Positions 22,861-30,617 of a stretch of 64,000 nucleotides of DNA are shown here, one piece after another. The translations under genes were made by a program, and so were the position numbers. This DNA comes from Bradyrhizobium daqingense (GTDB lineage: Bacteria > Pseudomonadota > Alphaproteobacteria > Rhizobiales > Xanthobacteraceae). How positions within the stretch are numbered: position 1 is the stretch's first letter; the number at the start of each line of letters is the position of its first letter. Location: positions 6,496,001-6,560,000 of the forward strand of contig NZ_CP088014.1 in the NCBI RefSeq assembly GCF_021044685.1, in the 5' to 3' direction. Below the pieces are notes generated by a model. It worked only from the letters and a program-made list of their open reading frames with translations, did no database searches and had not been told where the DNA came from.

Positions 22861-25152
22861 TTAGCGGAGCAGCTGCAGCACGCTCTGCTGCGACTGGTTG
22901 GCCAGCGACAGCGCGGAGACCGCGATCGACTGGCGCGTCGACAGCGCCTGGCTGTTGGCCGCTTCCTCGTTGGTGTCGGCGAGCGTCAGGTTGGACGAGC
23001 CGGTCTGCAGCACGTTGATCAGGTTCTTGGAGAAGTCCTGACGCACCTGCACGATCGAGAGATTCGAACCGAGCGTGGAGCCTTGCGAGCGCAACGTGCT
23101 CGACGCCGCGTTCAGGCTGGCCAGCACTTTGTTGGTGGCACCGTTGTCGATGAAGTCGACGCCGTTGACGAGATTGCTGAGACCGAGGCCCGCCGCATTG
23201 AACACCACGCCGTTGATGCTCAGCGTGGAGCTGCCGGTCTCGTTGAAGACGAGCTTCAGCGTGTCGCCGTTGAGCAGGTTGACGCCGTTGAAGGAGGAGT
23301 CCTGCGAGGTCGTGTCGATCTGGGCCAGAATGTTGTTGAACTGGTTGACCAGGTTGGAGCGCGCGGTCTGCGCCACGGGATCCTGGACCGGCGGCTGCGC
23401 GGTGGTGAAGGCGAGAACGCCGGTGATGGTGCCGCCGACTGCGCCGCCTGCGATGGTCGAGCCGAGCGTCGACGAGGCGTATTCGTTGACGGTGGTCACC
23501 GTGAGCACGCCGTTGGCATCGATCGTCGCCGTCAGGTGATTGGCCTGAAGCTGCGCGTTGAGCTGGTCGAGCGTCTTGACGGTGCCGTTGGTGCCGTCGC
23601 CGAAGGTGACGTTCACCGGCGTGCCGCCGTTGAAGGAGGTGAAGGTCAGCGTCTTGCCGCTGATGCCGCCGACGCCCGAGGTGCGCGCCGCGGTGAAGGC
23701 CGTCGCCGTTCCCGTGTTGCCGCTGAGGCCGAAGGCGCCGAGCGCATTGCCGGTCCCGGTGATCGACAGGTCGGCATTGATGCCGGTCGAGAGCGCGAGC
23801 TGGCCGCTGCTGTTGACTGAGGACGGGATCTGGCCCGCGGTGGTCGACAGCGTCGCCGCGCCGTTGAAGAGGCTGGCGGTCTTGACGCCGGTGGCGAGAT
23901 CGACCGCGTTGAGCAGGTCGGTCAACGTCGCGCTCTGGATGTAGACCGTCGAGTTGCCGTTGCCGTCGGTGACGACGTTACCGCTGACGCCGTAGCCAGT
24001 GGCCACGCTCGCCGTCGATTGCGGCGTCTGCGCGTTCTTGAAGGTGATGGTCTTGCCGCCGATGTTCAGGGTCGAGCCGTCCTGAACCAGGGTGCCGAGC
24101 GAGCCGGCTGTGGTCGACCGGTTCGCGGTCACGTTCGCATTGCCCGCGCCGGTCGCGGTCGTCAGGCCGAGTGCCTTGAGGAAGTCGGCCTTGCCGGTCA
24201 CGCTCAGATCGGCGCCGGTCGAGCTCTTCAGTGTAACGGCGCCCGCCGTGATGGAGGATGCGACCTGCAGCGTGCCGACGGGACCCGCCGCACCGCTGAC
24301 GGCGAAGGTCGCCGCGCCTGCGCTGATGGTCGCGGACTTGACGCCGCTGGCGAGGTCGATTGCCGTGAGGACGTCGTTGACGGTCGCCCCGGGCGCCGCC
24401 GCCGTCCCCTGATAGATGATCGAATTGCCGTTGCCGTCGGTGGCAATGTGCCCGCTGGCGTCGAGGCCCCAGCCGGTCGGCTGCGCGCTCGGAGCAACGC
24501 CGGTGCGGAAGGTGATGGTCTTGCCGTTCACCGTGATGGTGTCGCCGTCCGCGGGCGGCGTGCTGAAGGTGGTCGATGCCGTGGTGCCGAGCAGCGTGGC
24601 GGTGCCGGACAGCGCGGTGGTGCCGTCGGCGGCGAGCGCTGCCGTACCGGTAAAGGTGCCGGCGCTCGAACCGAGCGAAGCACCGAGCGCGGCCGTCCCG
24701 GTGACCGGGGTCGTGCCGCCGGAGGCACCGGTATAGAGCACGTTGCTCTTGGCGGTCGCGCTCGCATAGGAGGTCGTGCCGCGCAGGTCGGCGGGGGTCG
24801 CGCCAGGAATCGTGGTGGAGACGTTCGACTTGGTGGAGTAGCCGACCGTGGTCTGGAGCGCCTGGTTGGCGATCGATTTCGCGCTGTCGATCAGCTTCTG
24901 CAGCGAAGTGATGCCGGTGTTGGCGGCCTGGAGCACCTGCACACCGTTGTTGATGCCGTCGAGCAGGTTGCTGATGTCGCTCGCCCGGTTGTCCAATCCC
25001 TGCGCCGTGAAGAAGTTGGTGGGATTGTCGAGCGCTGTATTGACCTTCTTGCCGGTCGACAGCCGTTCCTGCGTCGTGGCCAGCAAGTCGGCCGTCGACT
25101 GCAGCGACAACAGGTTCTGGCGAACTGACGCCGAGAGAACGATGTTGGACAT
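22861..25152 (-). CDS. fliC1: Large flagellin, copy 1 (most divergent)
   Basis: This 763-residue flagellin has the conserved N-terminal D0/D1 helices (IVLSASVRQNLLSLQSTADL, LSTGKKVNTALDNPTNFF) and C-terminal D1/D0 helices (NLTLADTNEEAANSQALSTR, LSLANQSQQSVLQLLR). Between them are ~500 residues of variable outer domain with repeated modules of the form DGDTITVNGKTITF...DGNGNSTVY...DLLNAVDLATGVKTA, resembling DUF1522. Such large flagellins are known for the thick subpolar flagellum of Bradyrhizobium. It is clearly more divergent than the other three copies in the outer domain, and it alone has a perfect CtrA-type box upstream (94 bases). It is the last flagellin before flaF. Confidence 0.95.
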   Translation of the reverse strand: MSNIVLSASVRQNLLSLQSTADLLATTQERLSTGKKVNTALDNPTNFFTAQGLDNRASDISNLLDGINNGVQVLQAANTGITSLQKLIDSAKSIANQALQTTVGYSTKSNVSTTIPGATPADLRGTTSYASATAKSNVLYTGASGGTTPVTGTAALGASLGSSAGTFTGTAALAADGTTALSGTATLLGTTASTTFSTPPADGDTITVNGKTITFRTGVAPSAQPTGWGLDASGHIATDGNGNSIIYQGTAAAPGATVNDVLTAIDLASGVKSATISAGAATFAVSGAAGPVGTLQVASSITAGAVTLKSSTGADLSVTGKADFLKALGLTTATGAGNANVTANRSTTAGSLGTLVQDGSTLNIGGKTITFKNAQTPQSTASVATGYGVSGNVVTDGNGNSTVYIQSATLTDLLNAVDLATGVKTASLFNGAATLSTTAGQIPSSVNSSGQLALSTGINADLSITGTGNALGAFGLSGNTGTATAFTAARTSGVGGISGKTLTFTSFNGGTPVNVTFGDGTNGTVKTLDQLNAQLQANHLTATIDANGVLTVTTVNEYASSTLGSTIAGGAVGGTITGVLAFTTAQPPVQDPVAQTARSNLVNQFNNILAQIDTTSQDSSFNGVNLLNGDTLKLVFNETGSSTLSINGVVFNAAGLGLSNLVNGVDFIDNGATNKVLASLNAASSTLRSQGSTLGSNLSIVQVRQDFSKNLINVLQTGSSNLTLADTNEEAANSQALSTRQSIAVSALSLANQSQQSVLQLLR

Positions 25153-25246
25153 TGGCGAGTCTTCCTCTTGAACCGGATACGAATCGGCCGCGCGGGTCTC
25201 GAACGCGGGCTTTGTCCAGTTTTAGGAGGTGTCCTTTAAAGTATGG

Positions 25247-25261
25247 TTAACGCCGGTTTAA
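25247..25261 (-). promoter_or_regulatory. CtrA-type box upstream of fliC1
   Basis: A perfect TTAA-N7-TTAA is present; on the minus strand it reads TTAAACCGGCGTTAACCAT, with the TTAACCAT extension. It is 94 bases upstream of fliC1. Confidence 0.7.
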
Positions 25262-25315
25262 GCGATACGGTTAATGCGCGGTGAACGCCCCTGCCCGGCT
25301 CGGAACGCAAGAAAG

Positions 25316-25344
25316 GAGCGGCGGGGCAAATGGCCCCGCCGCTC
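25316..25344 (-). terminator. Probable terminator of fliC2
   Basis: GAGCGGCGGGGC and GCCCCGCCGCTC form a 12-base stem with a 5-base loop, 28 bases after the fliC2 stop. The minus-strand tail CTTTCTTGCG is only moderately T-rich. Confidence 0.7.
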
Positions 25345-25372
25345 GATTTTAATGAGTGATTTCAGCTACTTG

Positions 25373-27652
25373 TTAGCGGAGCAGCTGGAGCACGCTCTGC
25401 TGCGAGGTGTTGGCCAGGGACAGCGCGGAGACCGCGATCGACTGGCGGGTCGACAGCGCCTGGCTGTTGGCGGCCTCGACGTTGGTGTCGGCCAGCGTCA
25501 GGTTGGACGAGCCGGTTTGCAGCACGTTGATCAGGTTCTTGTTGAAGTCCTGGCGGATCTGCACCACCGAGAGGTTCGAACCGAGGCTCGAGGCCTGCGA
25601 GCGCAGCGTGCTCGAGGCGGCGTTGAGGTTGGTCAGCACCCGGTTGGCCGCGGCGTTGTCGATGAAGTCGACGCCGACCGTCAGCGAGGCGAGGCCGAGA
25701 CCTTTGGAATTATAGGTCACGCCGGTGATGTTCAGGCTCGACTTGGCGGTCTCGTCGAACACCAGCTTGAGCTGGTCGCCGTTGAGCAGGTTGACGCCGT
25801 TGAACGAGGAGTCCTGCGCGGTCGTGTCGATCTGGTTCAGGATATTGTTGAACTGAGCCACCAGATTGGCACGCGCCGTCTGGGCAACGCCATCCTGGAC
25901 GGGCGTGGAAGCCGTCGAGAAGGTCAGGGCCGAGGTGAGCGTGCCGCCGATCGCACCACCCGCCGCGATCGAACCGAGAGTCGATGACGCATAGTCGTTC
26001 GAGGCGGTGATCGTCAGCAGGCCATTGGCGTCGATCGTCGCAGACAGGTTGTTGGCCTGCAGCTTGGTGTTGAGCTGATCGAGCGTCTTGATCGTGCCAT
26101 TGGTGCCGTCGCCGAAGGTGACGTTGACCGCCGTGCCGCCGTTGAAGGAGGTGAAGGTCAAGGTCTTGCCGGCGATGCCGCCGATGCCGGAGGTGCGGGC
26201 CGCAGTAAAGGCGGTCGCGCTGCCGGTGTTGCCGGCGAGGCCGAACACGTTCAACGCGTTGCCGGTGCCGGTGATCGACAGGTCGGCATTGATGCCGGTC
26301 GCGATCTTGAGCTGACCGGACGTATTGATCGTCGAGTTCGACTGGCCGGTTGCGGTCGCAAGCGTGGCAACGCCGGCGGCGCTGATCGTCGCGGTCTGCA
26401 CGCCGGTGGCAAGGTCGATGGCCTTCAGGACGTCGTTGACCGTGCCGCCCTGCAGATAGACCGTCGAGTTGCCGTTGCCATCGGTGAGGACGTTACCGCT
26501 GGTACCATAGCCGCTCGGAATGCTCGGCGCACCGGTTGAGCCCGGGATCGGCGCATTCTTGAAGGTGATGACGTGACCGTTGACGTTCAGCGTCGAGCCG
26601 TCGGTGATCGTCGCACCCAGCGAGGCCGACGTCGTGGTGCGGTTGACGTTGACGGTGGCGTTGCCGCCGCCGACCGATGAGCTCACACCGAGAGCCTTGA
26701 GCAGGTCTGCCCTGCCGGTGACGCTCAGATCCGCACCCGTCGAGCTCCTCAGCGTGACGGCGCCGCCACCAACGCTCGAAGCGGTCTGGTTGAAGCTGGT
26801 GGCGATCGTCGCAGCACCGGAACTGATCGAGACCGTCTTGACGCCGCTGGCGAGATCGACCGCGGTCAACAGATCGTTGACGTTCGCAGCCGGGGTGCCG
26901 GCAGTGCCGAGATAGACGGTGGTGTTGCCGTTGCCGTCGGTGACGAGGTTGCCGCTGACGCCCGAACCGGCCGGAACGCCGGCCGACGTCGGCGCGGTAC
27001 CGCTGCGGAAGGTGATAGTCTTGCCGTTCACGGTCAGCGTATCGCCGTCGGCGGGCTGAGCGTTGCTCGCCAGGCCGGTTGCGGTGGTGCCGTTGGTGGC
27101 GATCAGGGTGATGGTGCCGGTCAGGGCGGTGGTGCCGTCGCCGGCCGTTGCCGCGGTGCCGGCGAAGGCGCCGATGGTGGCGCCGAGGGTCGTGGTGCCG
27201 TTCGCTGCCGTCGTGCCGCCGGCCGTGCCGTTATACAGCACGTTGCTGCTCGCCGTCGCACTGGCGAAGCTCGTCGTGCCACGCAGGTCAGCCGCCGTCG
27301 CACCTGCGATCGTGGTGGAGACGTTGGACTTGGTGGAGTAGCCGACCGTGGTCTGCAGCGCCTGGTTGGCGATCGATTTGGCGCTGTCGATCAGCTTCTG
27401 CAGCGAGGTCAGGCCGGTGTTGGCAGCCTGCAGCACCTGCACGCCGTTGGCGATGCCATCGAGCAGATTGTTGATGTCGCTGGCGCGGTTGTCGAGCGAC
27501 TGGGCCGTGAAGAAGTTGGTGGGATTGTCGAGAGCCGAGTTGACGCTCTTGCCGGTCGACAGACGGTTCTGTGTGGTGGCGAGAAGATCGGCGGTGGACT
27601 GGAGAGAGAGGAGGTTCTGGCGAACCGACGCAGAGAGAACAATACCGGACAT
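25373..27652 (-). CDS. fliC2: Large flagellin, copy 2
   Basis: This 759-residue flagellin has conserved terminal helices as in the other copies. The outer domain carries two clear DUF1522-like modules (residues ~201-325 and ~350-475), each with a TxNGKTITF-type strand, a DGNGNxTVYL hairpin and a DLxTAVDLASGVKT helix, plus a degenerate third (~490-560). It has one single-nucleotide-perfect 344-base stretch (25680-26023) in common with fliC4, indicating recent conversion. Residues VGVDFIDNAAANRVL near 660 differ from the SGVDFIDNAATNKVL of copies 3 and 4. A degenerate CtrA-type box lies 80 bases upstream, and a strong hairpin terminates the gene. It is a filament subunit secreted through the export gate. 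Confidence 0.95.
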   Translation of the reverse strand: MSGIVLSASVRQNLLSLQSTADLLATTQNRLSTGKSVNSALDNPTNFFTAQSLDNRASDINNLLDGIANGVQVLQAANTGLTSLQKLIDSAKSIANQALQTTVGYSTKSNVSTTIAGATAADLRGTTSFASATASSNVLYNGTAGGTTAANGTTTLGATIGAFAGTAATAGDGTTALTGTITLIATNGTTATGLASNAQPADGDTLTVNGKTITFRSGTAPTSAGVPAGSGVSGNLVTDGNGNTTVYLGTAGTPAANVNDLLTAVDLASGVKTVSISSGAATIATSFNQTASSVGGGAVTLRSSTGADLSVTGRADLLKALGVSSSVGGGNATVNVNRTTTSASLGATITDGSTLNVNGHVITFKNAPIPGSTGAPSIPSGYGTSGNVLTDGNGNSTVYLQGGTVNDVLKAIDLATGVQTATISAAGVATLATATGQSNSTINTSGQLKIATGINADLSITGTGNALNVFGLAGNTGSATAFTAARTSGIGGIAGKTLTFTSFNGGTAVNVTFGDGTNGTIKTLDQLNTKLQANNLSATIDANGLLTITASNDYASSTLGSIAAGGAIGGTLTSALTFSTASTPVQDGVAQTARANLVAQFNNILNQIDTTAQDSSFNGVNLLNGDQLKLVFDETAKSSLNITGVTYNSKGLGLASLTVGVDFIDNAAANRVLTNLNAASSTLRSQASSLGSNLSVVQIRQDFNKNLINVLQTGSSNLTLADTNVEAANSQALSTRQSIAVSALSLANTSQQSVLQLLR

Positions 27653-27731
27653 GACTCTTACCCTTCTGGCTTACGCGTCTTCGTTCGATCGCTTCTGGAT
27701 CGAGTGACGGGCACAGGGTGAGCCGACATGG

Positions 27732-27746
27732 CTAACAAAGGGTGAA
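27732..27746 (-). promoter_or_regulatory. Degenerate CtrA-type box upstream of fliC2
   Basis: On the minus strand this is TTCA-CCCTTTG-TTAG followed by CCAT, two bases away from TTAA-N7-TTAA. It is 80 bases upstream of fliC2. The same TTCA-N7-TTAG is conserved at fliC3 and fliC4 while the surrounding sequence differs. Confidence 0.45.
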
Positions 27747-27918
27747 GCGAACATCGCCCGCATAAGCGCCGGTTCACCATAAGCGGGCGGGAAGCGCGAC
27801 ATGAGAGGATAATCTGCCTGAAATCATTGGCGATTCTTTCTGCTTACGCTCCATTAACCATAACCGCTGGTTACTTCTCGAACGTCGCCGTCCCTCTCGA
27901 AACTTGGCGTGATGAATG

Positions 27919-27949
27919 AAAAAAAGCGGCGGGGCCGAAGCCCCGCCGC
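27919..27949 (-). terminator. Rho-independent terminator of fliC3
   Basis: GCGGCGGGGC-TTCG-GCCCCGCCGC on the minus strand is a perfect 10-base stem with a UUCG-type tetraloop, followed by TTTTTTTCATTC. It lies 29 bases after the fliC3 stop. Confidence 0.9.
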
Positions 27950-27978
27950 CGTGATCGTCTTGCGATGTCGTCCGCGTG

Positions 27979-30258
27979 TTAGCGGAGCAGCTGCAGCACG
28001 CTCTGCTGCGACTGGTTGGCCAGCGACAGCGCGGAGACCGCGATCGACTGGCGGGTCGACAGCGCCTGGCTGTTCGCCGCCTCGACGTTGGTGTCGGCCA
28101 GCGTCAGGTTGGACGAGCCGGTCTGCAGCACGTTGATCAGGTTCTTGTTGAAATCCTGACGAACCTGCACGATCGTCAGGTTCGAGCCGAGGCTCGAGGC
28201 CTGCGAGCGCAGCGTGCTCGAGGCGGCGTTGAGGTTCGTCAGCACCTTGTTGGTGGCAGCGTTGTCGATGAAGTCGACACCGCTGGTCAGCGCAGCAAGG
28301 CCCAGACCCTTGGAGTTGTAGGTCACGCCGGTGATGCTCAGGCTCGACTTGGCGGTCTCGTCGAACACCAGCTTGAGCTGGTCGCCGTTCAAGAGATTGA
28401 CGCCGTTGAACGAGGAGTCCTGGGCAGTCGAGTCGATCTGCTGGAGGATATTGTTGAACTGATTGACGAGGTTCGCACGCGAGGTCTGGGCAACCGTATC
28501 CTGGACGGGGGTGGAAGCCGTCGAGAAGGTCAACGCCGAGGTCAGCGTGCCGCCGATCGCACCACCTGCGGCGCTCGATCCGATGGTCGAGGACGCGTAG
28601 TCGTTGGTGGTCGAGATCGTCAGCAGGCCGTTGGCGTCGATCGTCGCCGACAGGTTGTTGGCCTGCAGCTTGGTGTTGAGCTGATCGAGCGTCTTGACCG
28701 TGCCGTTGGAGCCGTCGCCGAAGGTGACGTTGACCGCCGTGCCTGCGTTGAAGGAGGTGAAGGTCAAAGTCTTGCCCGTGAGGCCGCCGACGCCGGAGGT
28801 GCGGGCCGCCGTGAAGGCGGTCGCCGTTCCGGTGTTGCCGGCAAGGCCAAGCGCATTCAGCGCATTGCCGGTGCCGGTGACCGACAAGTCGGCGTTGACG
28901 CCGGTCGAGAGCTTGAGCTGGCCCGAGGCGTTGATCGACGAGTTGGTCTGGCCGGTTGCGGTCGCAAGCGTCGCGGCGCCGTTCGCACCGATCGTCGCGG
29001 TCTGCACGCCGGTGGCAAGGTCGATCGCCTTCAGGACGTCGTTGACCGTGCCGCCCTGCAGGTAGACCGTCGAGTTGCCGGCACCGTCGGTGAGGAGGTT
29101 GCCGCTCGCACCAAAGCCGGTCGGAACGCTCGGAGCACCGGTCGAGCCCGGGATCGGCGCGTTCTTGAAGGTGATGACTTTACCGTTGACGTTGAGCGTC
29201 GAACCGTCGGTGATCGTCGCACCCAGCGAGGCCGAGGTCGTGGTCCGGTTGACGGACACCGTGGCGTTGCCGCCGCCGACCGATGAGCTCACACCGAGAG
29301 CCTTGAGCAGGTCGGCCTTGCCGGTGACGCTCAGATCCGCACCCGTCGAGCTCCTCAACGTGACGGCGCCGCCGGCCACGCTCGAAGCAGTCTGGTTGTT
29401 GCTCGTGGCGAGCGTCGCAGCACCGGAGGTGATCGAGACCGTCTTGACGCCGCTGGCCAGATCGATCGCGCTCAACAGGTCGTTGACGTTCGCAGCCGGG
29501 GCGCCGGCAGTGCCGAGATAGACGGTGGTGTTGCCGTTGCCGTCGGTGACGAGGTTGCCGCTGACGCCCGAGCCGGTCGGGACGGCGGTCGCCGCCGGAG
29601 CCGTGCCGCTGCGGAAGGTGATGGTCTTGCCGTTAACCGTCAGCGTGTCGCCGTCGGCGGGCTGGGCATTGGTGCCGAGGCCGGTTGCGGTGGTGCCGTT
29701 GGTGGCGATCAGGGTGATGGTGCCCGTAAGCGCCGTCGTACCGTCGCCAGCCGTCACCGCGGTGCCAGCGAACGCGCCGATGGTAGCGCCGAGCGTGGTG
29801 GTACCAGTCGCCGCGGTGGTGCCGCCGGCCGCGCCACTGAACAGCACGTTGCTGCTCGCCGTCGCACTGGCGAAGCTCGTCGTGCCGCGCAAATCGGCCG
29901 CCGTCGCACCTGCGATCGTGGTGGAGACGTTGGACTTGGTGGAGTAACCGACGGTGGTCTGCAGCGCCTGGTTGGCGATCGACTTGGCGCTGTCGATCAG
30001 CTTCTGCAGCGAGGTGATGCCGGTGTTGGCAGCCTGCAGCACCTGCACGCCGTTGGCGATGCCGTCGAGCAGGTTGTTGATGTCGCTGGCGCGGTTGTCG
30101 AGCGACTGAGCCGTGAAGAAGTTGGTGGGATTGTCCAGGGCCGAGTTGACGCTCTTGCCAGTCGACAGACGGCTCTGCGTGGTGGCGAGGAGGTCAGCGG
30201 TGGACTGGAGAGAGAGCAGGTTCTGGCGAACCGATGCAGAGAGAACAATACCGGACAT
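27979..30258 (-). CDS. fliC3: Large flagellin, copy 3
   Basis: This 759-residue flagellin is near-identical to copy 2 in the N- and C-terminal helical parts, with two DUF1522-like modules in the outer domain. In the first half of the outer domain (VLFSGAAGGTTAATG, APAATAVPTGSG, NVNDLLSAIDLASG) it matches copy 4. In the second half (LLTISTTNDYASSTIGSSAA, PVQDTVAQTSRANLVNQF) it differs from both copies 2 and 4. A degenerate CtrA-type box lies 80 bases upstream, and a strong terminator follows. No frameshift is seen. Confidence 0.95.
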   Translation of the reverse strand: MSGIVLSASVRQNLLSLQSTADLLATTQSRLSTGKSVNSALDNPTNFFTAQSLDNRASDINNLLDGIANGVQVLQAANTGITSLQKLIDSAKSIANQALQTTVGYSTKSNVSTTIAGATAADLRGTTSFASATASSNVLFSGAAGGTTAATGTTTLGATIGAFAGTAVTAGDGTTALTGTITLIATNGTTATGLGTNAQPADGDTLTVNGKTITFRSGTAPAATAVPTGSGVSGNLVTDGNGNTTVYLGTAGAPAANVNDLLSAIDLASGVKTVSITSGAATLATSNNQTASSVAGGAVTLRSSTGADLSVTGKADLLKALGVSSSVGGGNATVSVNRTTTSASLGATITDGSTLNVNGKVITFKNAPIPGSTGAPSVPTGFGASGNLLTDGAGNSTVYLQGGTVNDVLKAIDLATGVQTATIGANGAATLATATGQTNSSINASGQLKLSTGVNADLSVTGTGNALNALGLAGNTGTATAFTAARTSGVGGLTGKTLTFTSFNAGTAVNVTFGDGSNGTVKTLDQLNTKLQANNLSATIDANGLLTISTTNDYASSTIGSSAAGGAIGGTLTSALTFSTASTPVQDTVAQTSRANLVNQFNNILQQIDSTAQDSSFNGVNLLNGDQLKLVFDETAKSSLSITGVTYNSKGLGLAALTSGVDFIDNAATNKVLTNLNAASSTLRSQASSLGSNLTIVQVRQDFNKNLINVLQTGSSNLTLADTNVEAANSQALSTRQSIAVSALSLANQSQQSVLQLLR

Positions 30259-30337
30259 TGAGTGTTACCCTTCTGGTACGCAACGCAACAAACTTCGATT
30301 AGGATTAATCGATGGCCGGGACGGTGAACGTTGTGGG

Positions 30338-30352
30338 CTAACAAAGCATGAA
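30338..30352 (-). promoter_or_regulatory. Degenerate CtrA-type box upstream of fliC3
   Basis: On the minus strand this is TTCA-TGCTTTG-TTAG, followed by CCCA. It is 80 bases upstream of fliC3, the same distance as at fliC2. Confidence 0.45.
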
Positions 30353-30554
30353 GCGTGTCGCGCCAGCCCTTGCGCGGATTCACCATATCCGCATTCGGAG
30401 CCGCGACGCGCTCGCCGATATCATCATGATAGGACGATGCTTTTCGGTGCCGTCGCGAGGCGTTTGCGACTTGTCAACCATAACTCAGAGTGAGCAATTG
30501 GCTGCATCCAGAGGCGCGGCCTCCGCTCGCCGCGCCGCACTCTGATGCCGGCGC

Positions 30555-30586
30555 AAAAAGAAAACGGCGGGGCCGAAGCCCCGCCG
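30555..30586 (-). terminator. Rho-independent terminator of fliC4
   Basis: CGGCGGGGC-TTCG-GCCCCGCCG on the minus strand is followed by TTTTCTTTTTGCGCC. It is nearly the same element as after fliC3, with the same tetraloop. Confidence 0.9.
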
Positions 30587-30617
30587 CCATGATCGTTCTT
30601 GCGATGCCGTCCGCTTG

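Larger units (their letters stand above)
27653..27978. other. Intergenic region fliC2/fliC3
   Basis: The 326-base gap holds the degenerate CtrA-type box of fliC2 (27732-27746) and the fliC3 terminator (27919-27949). AT-richer sequence around 27830-27880 (CCATTAACCATAACCGCTGGTTAC) contains partial TTAA elements with wrong spacing. No gene is seen. Confidence 0.55.
30259..30617. other. Intergenic region fliC3/fliC4
   Basis: The 359-base gap holds the degenerate CtrA-type box of fliC3 (30338-30352), an inverted repeat CGATTA-GGAT-TAATCG-like at about 30297-30312, and the fliC4 terminator (30555-30586). No gene is seen. Confidence 0.55.

Noticed and set aside
25213..25240. Sigma-54 promoter for fliC1 (CTGGACAAAGCCCGC on the minus strand)
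   Set aside because: GG to GC spacing is off by one base and the TGGCAC element is poor; the CtrA box is the better candidate.
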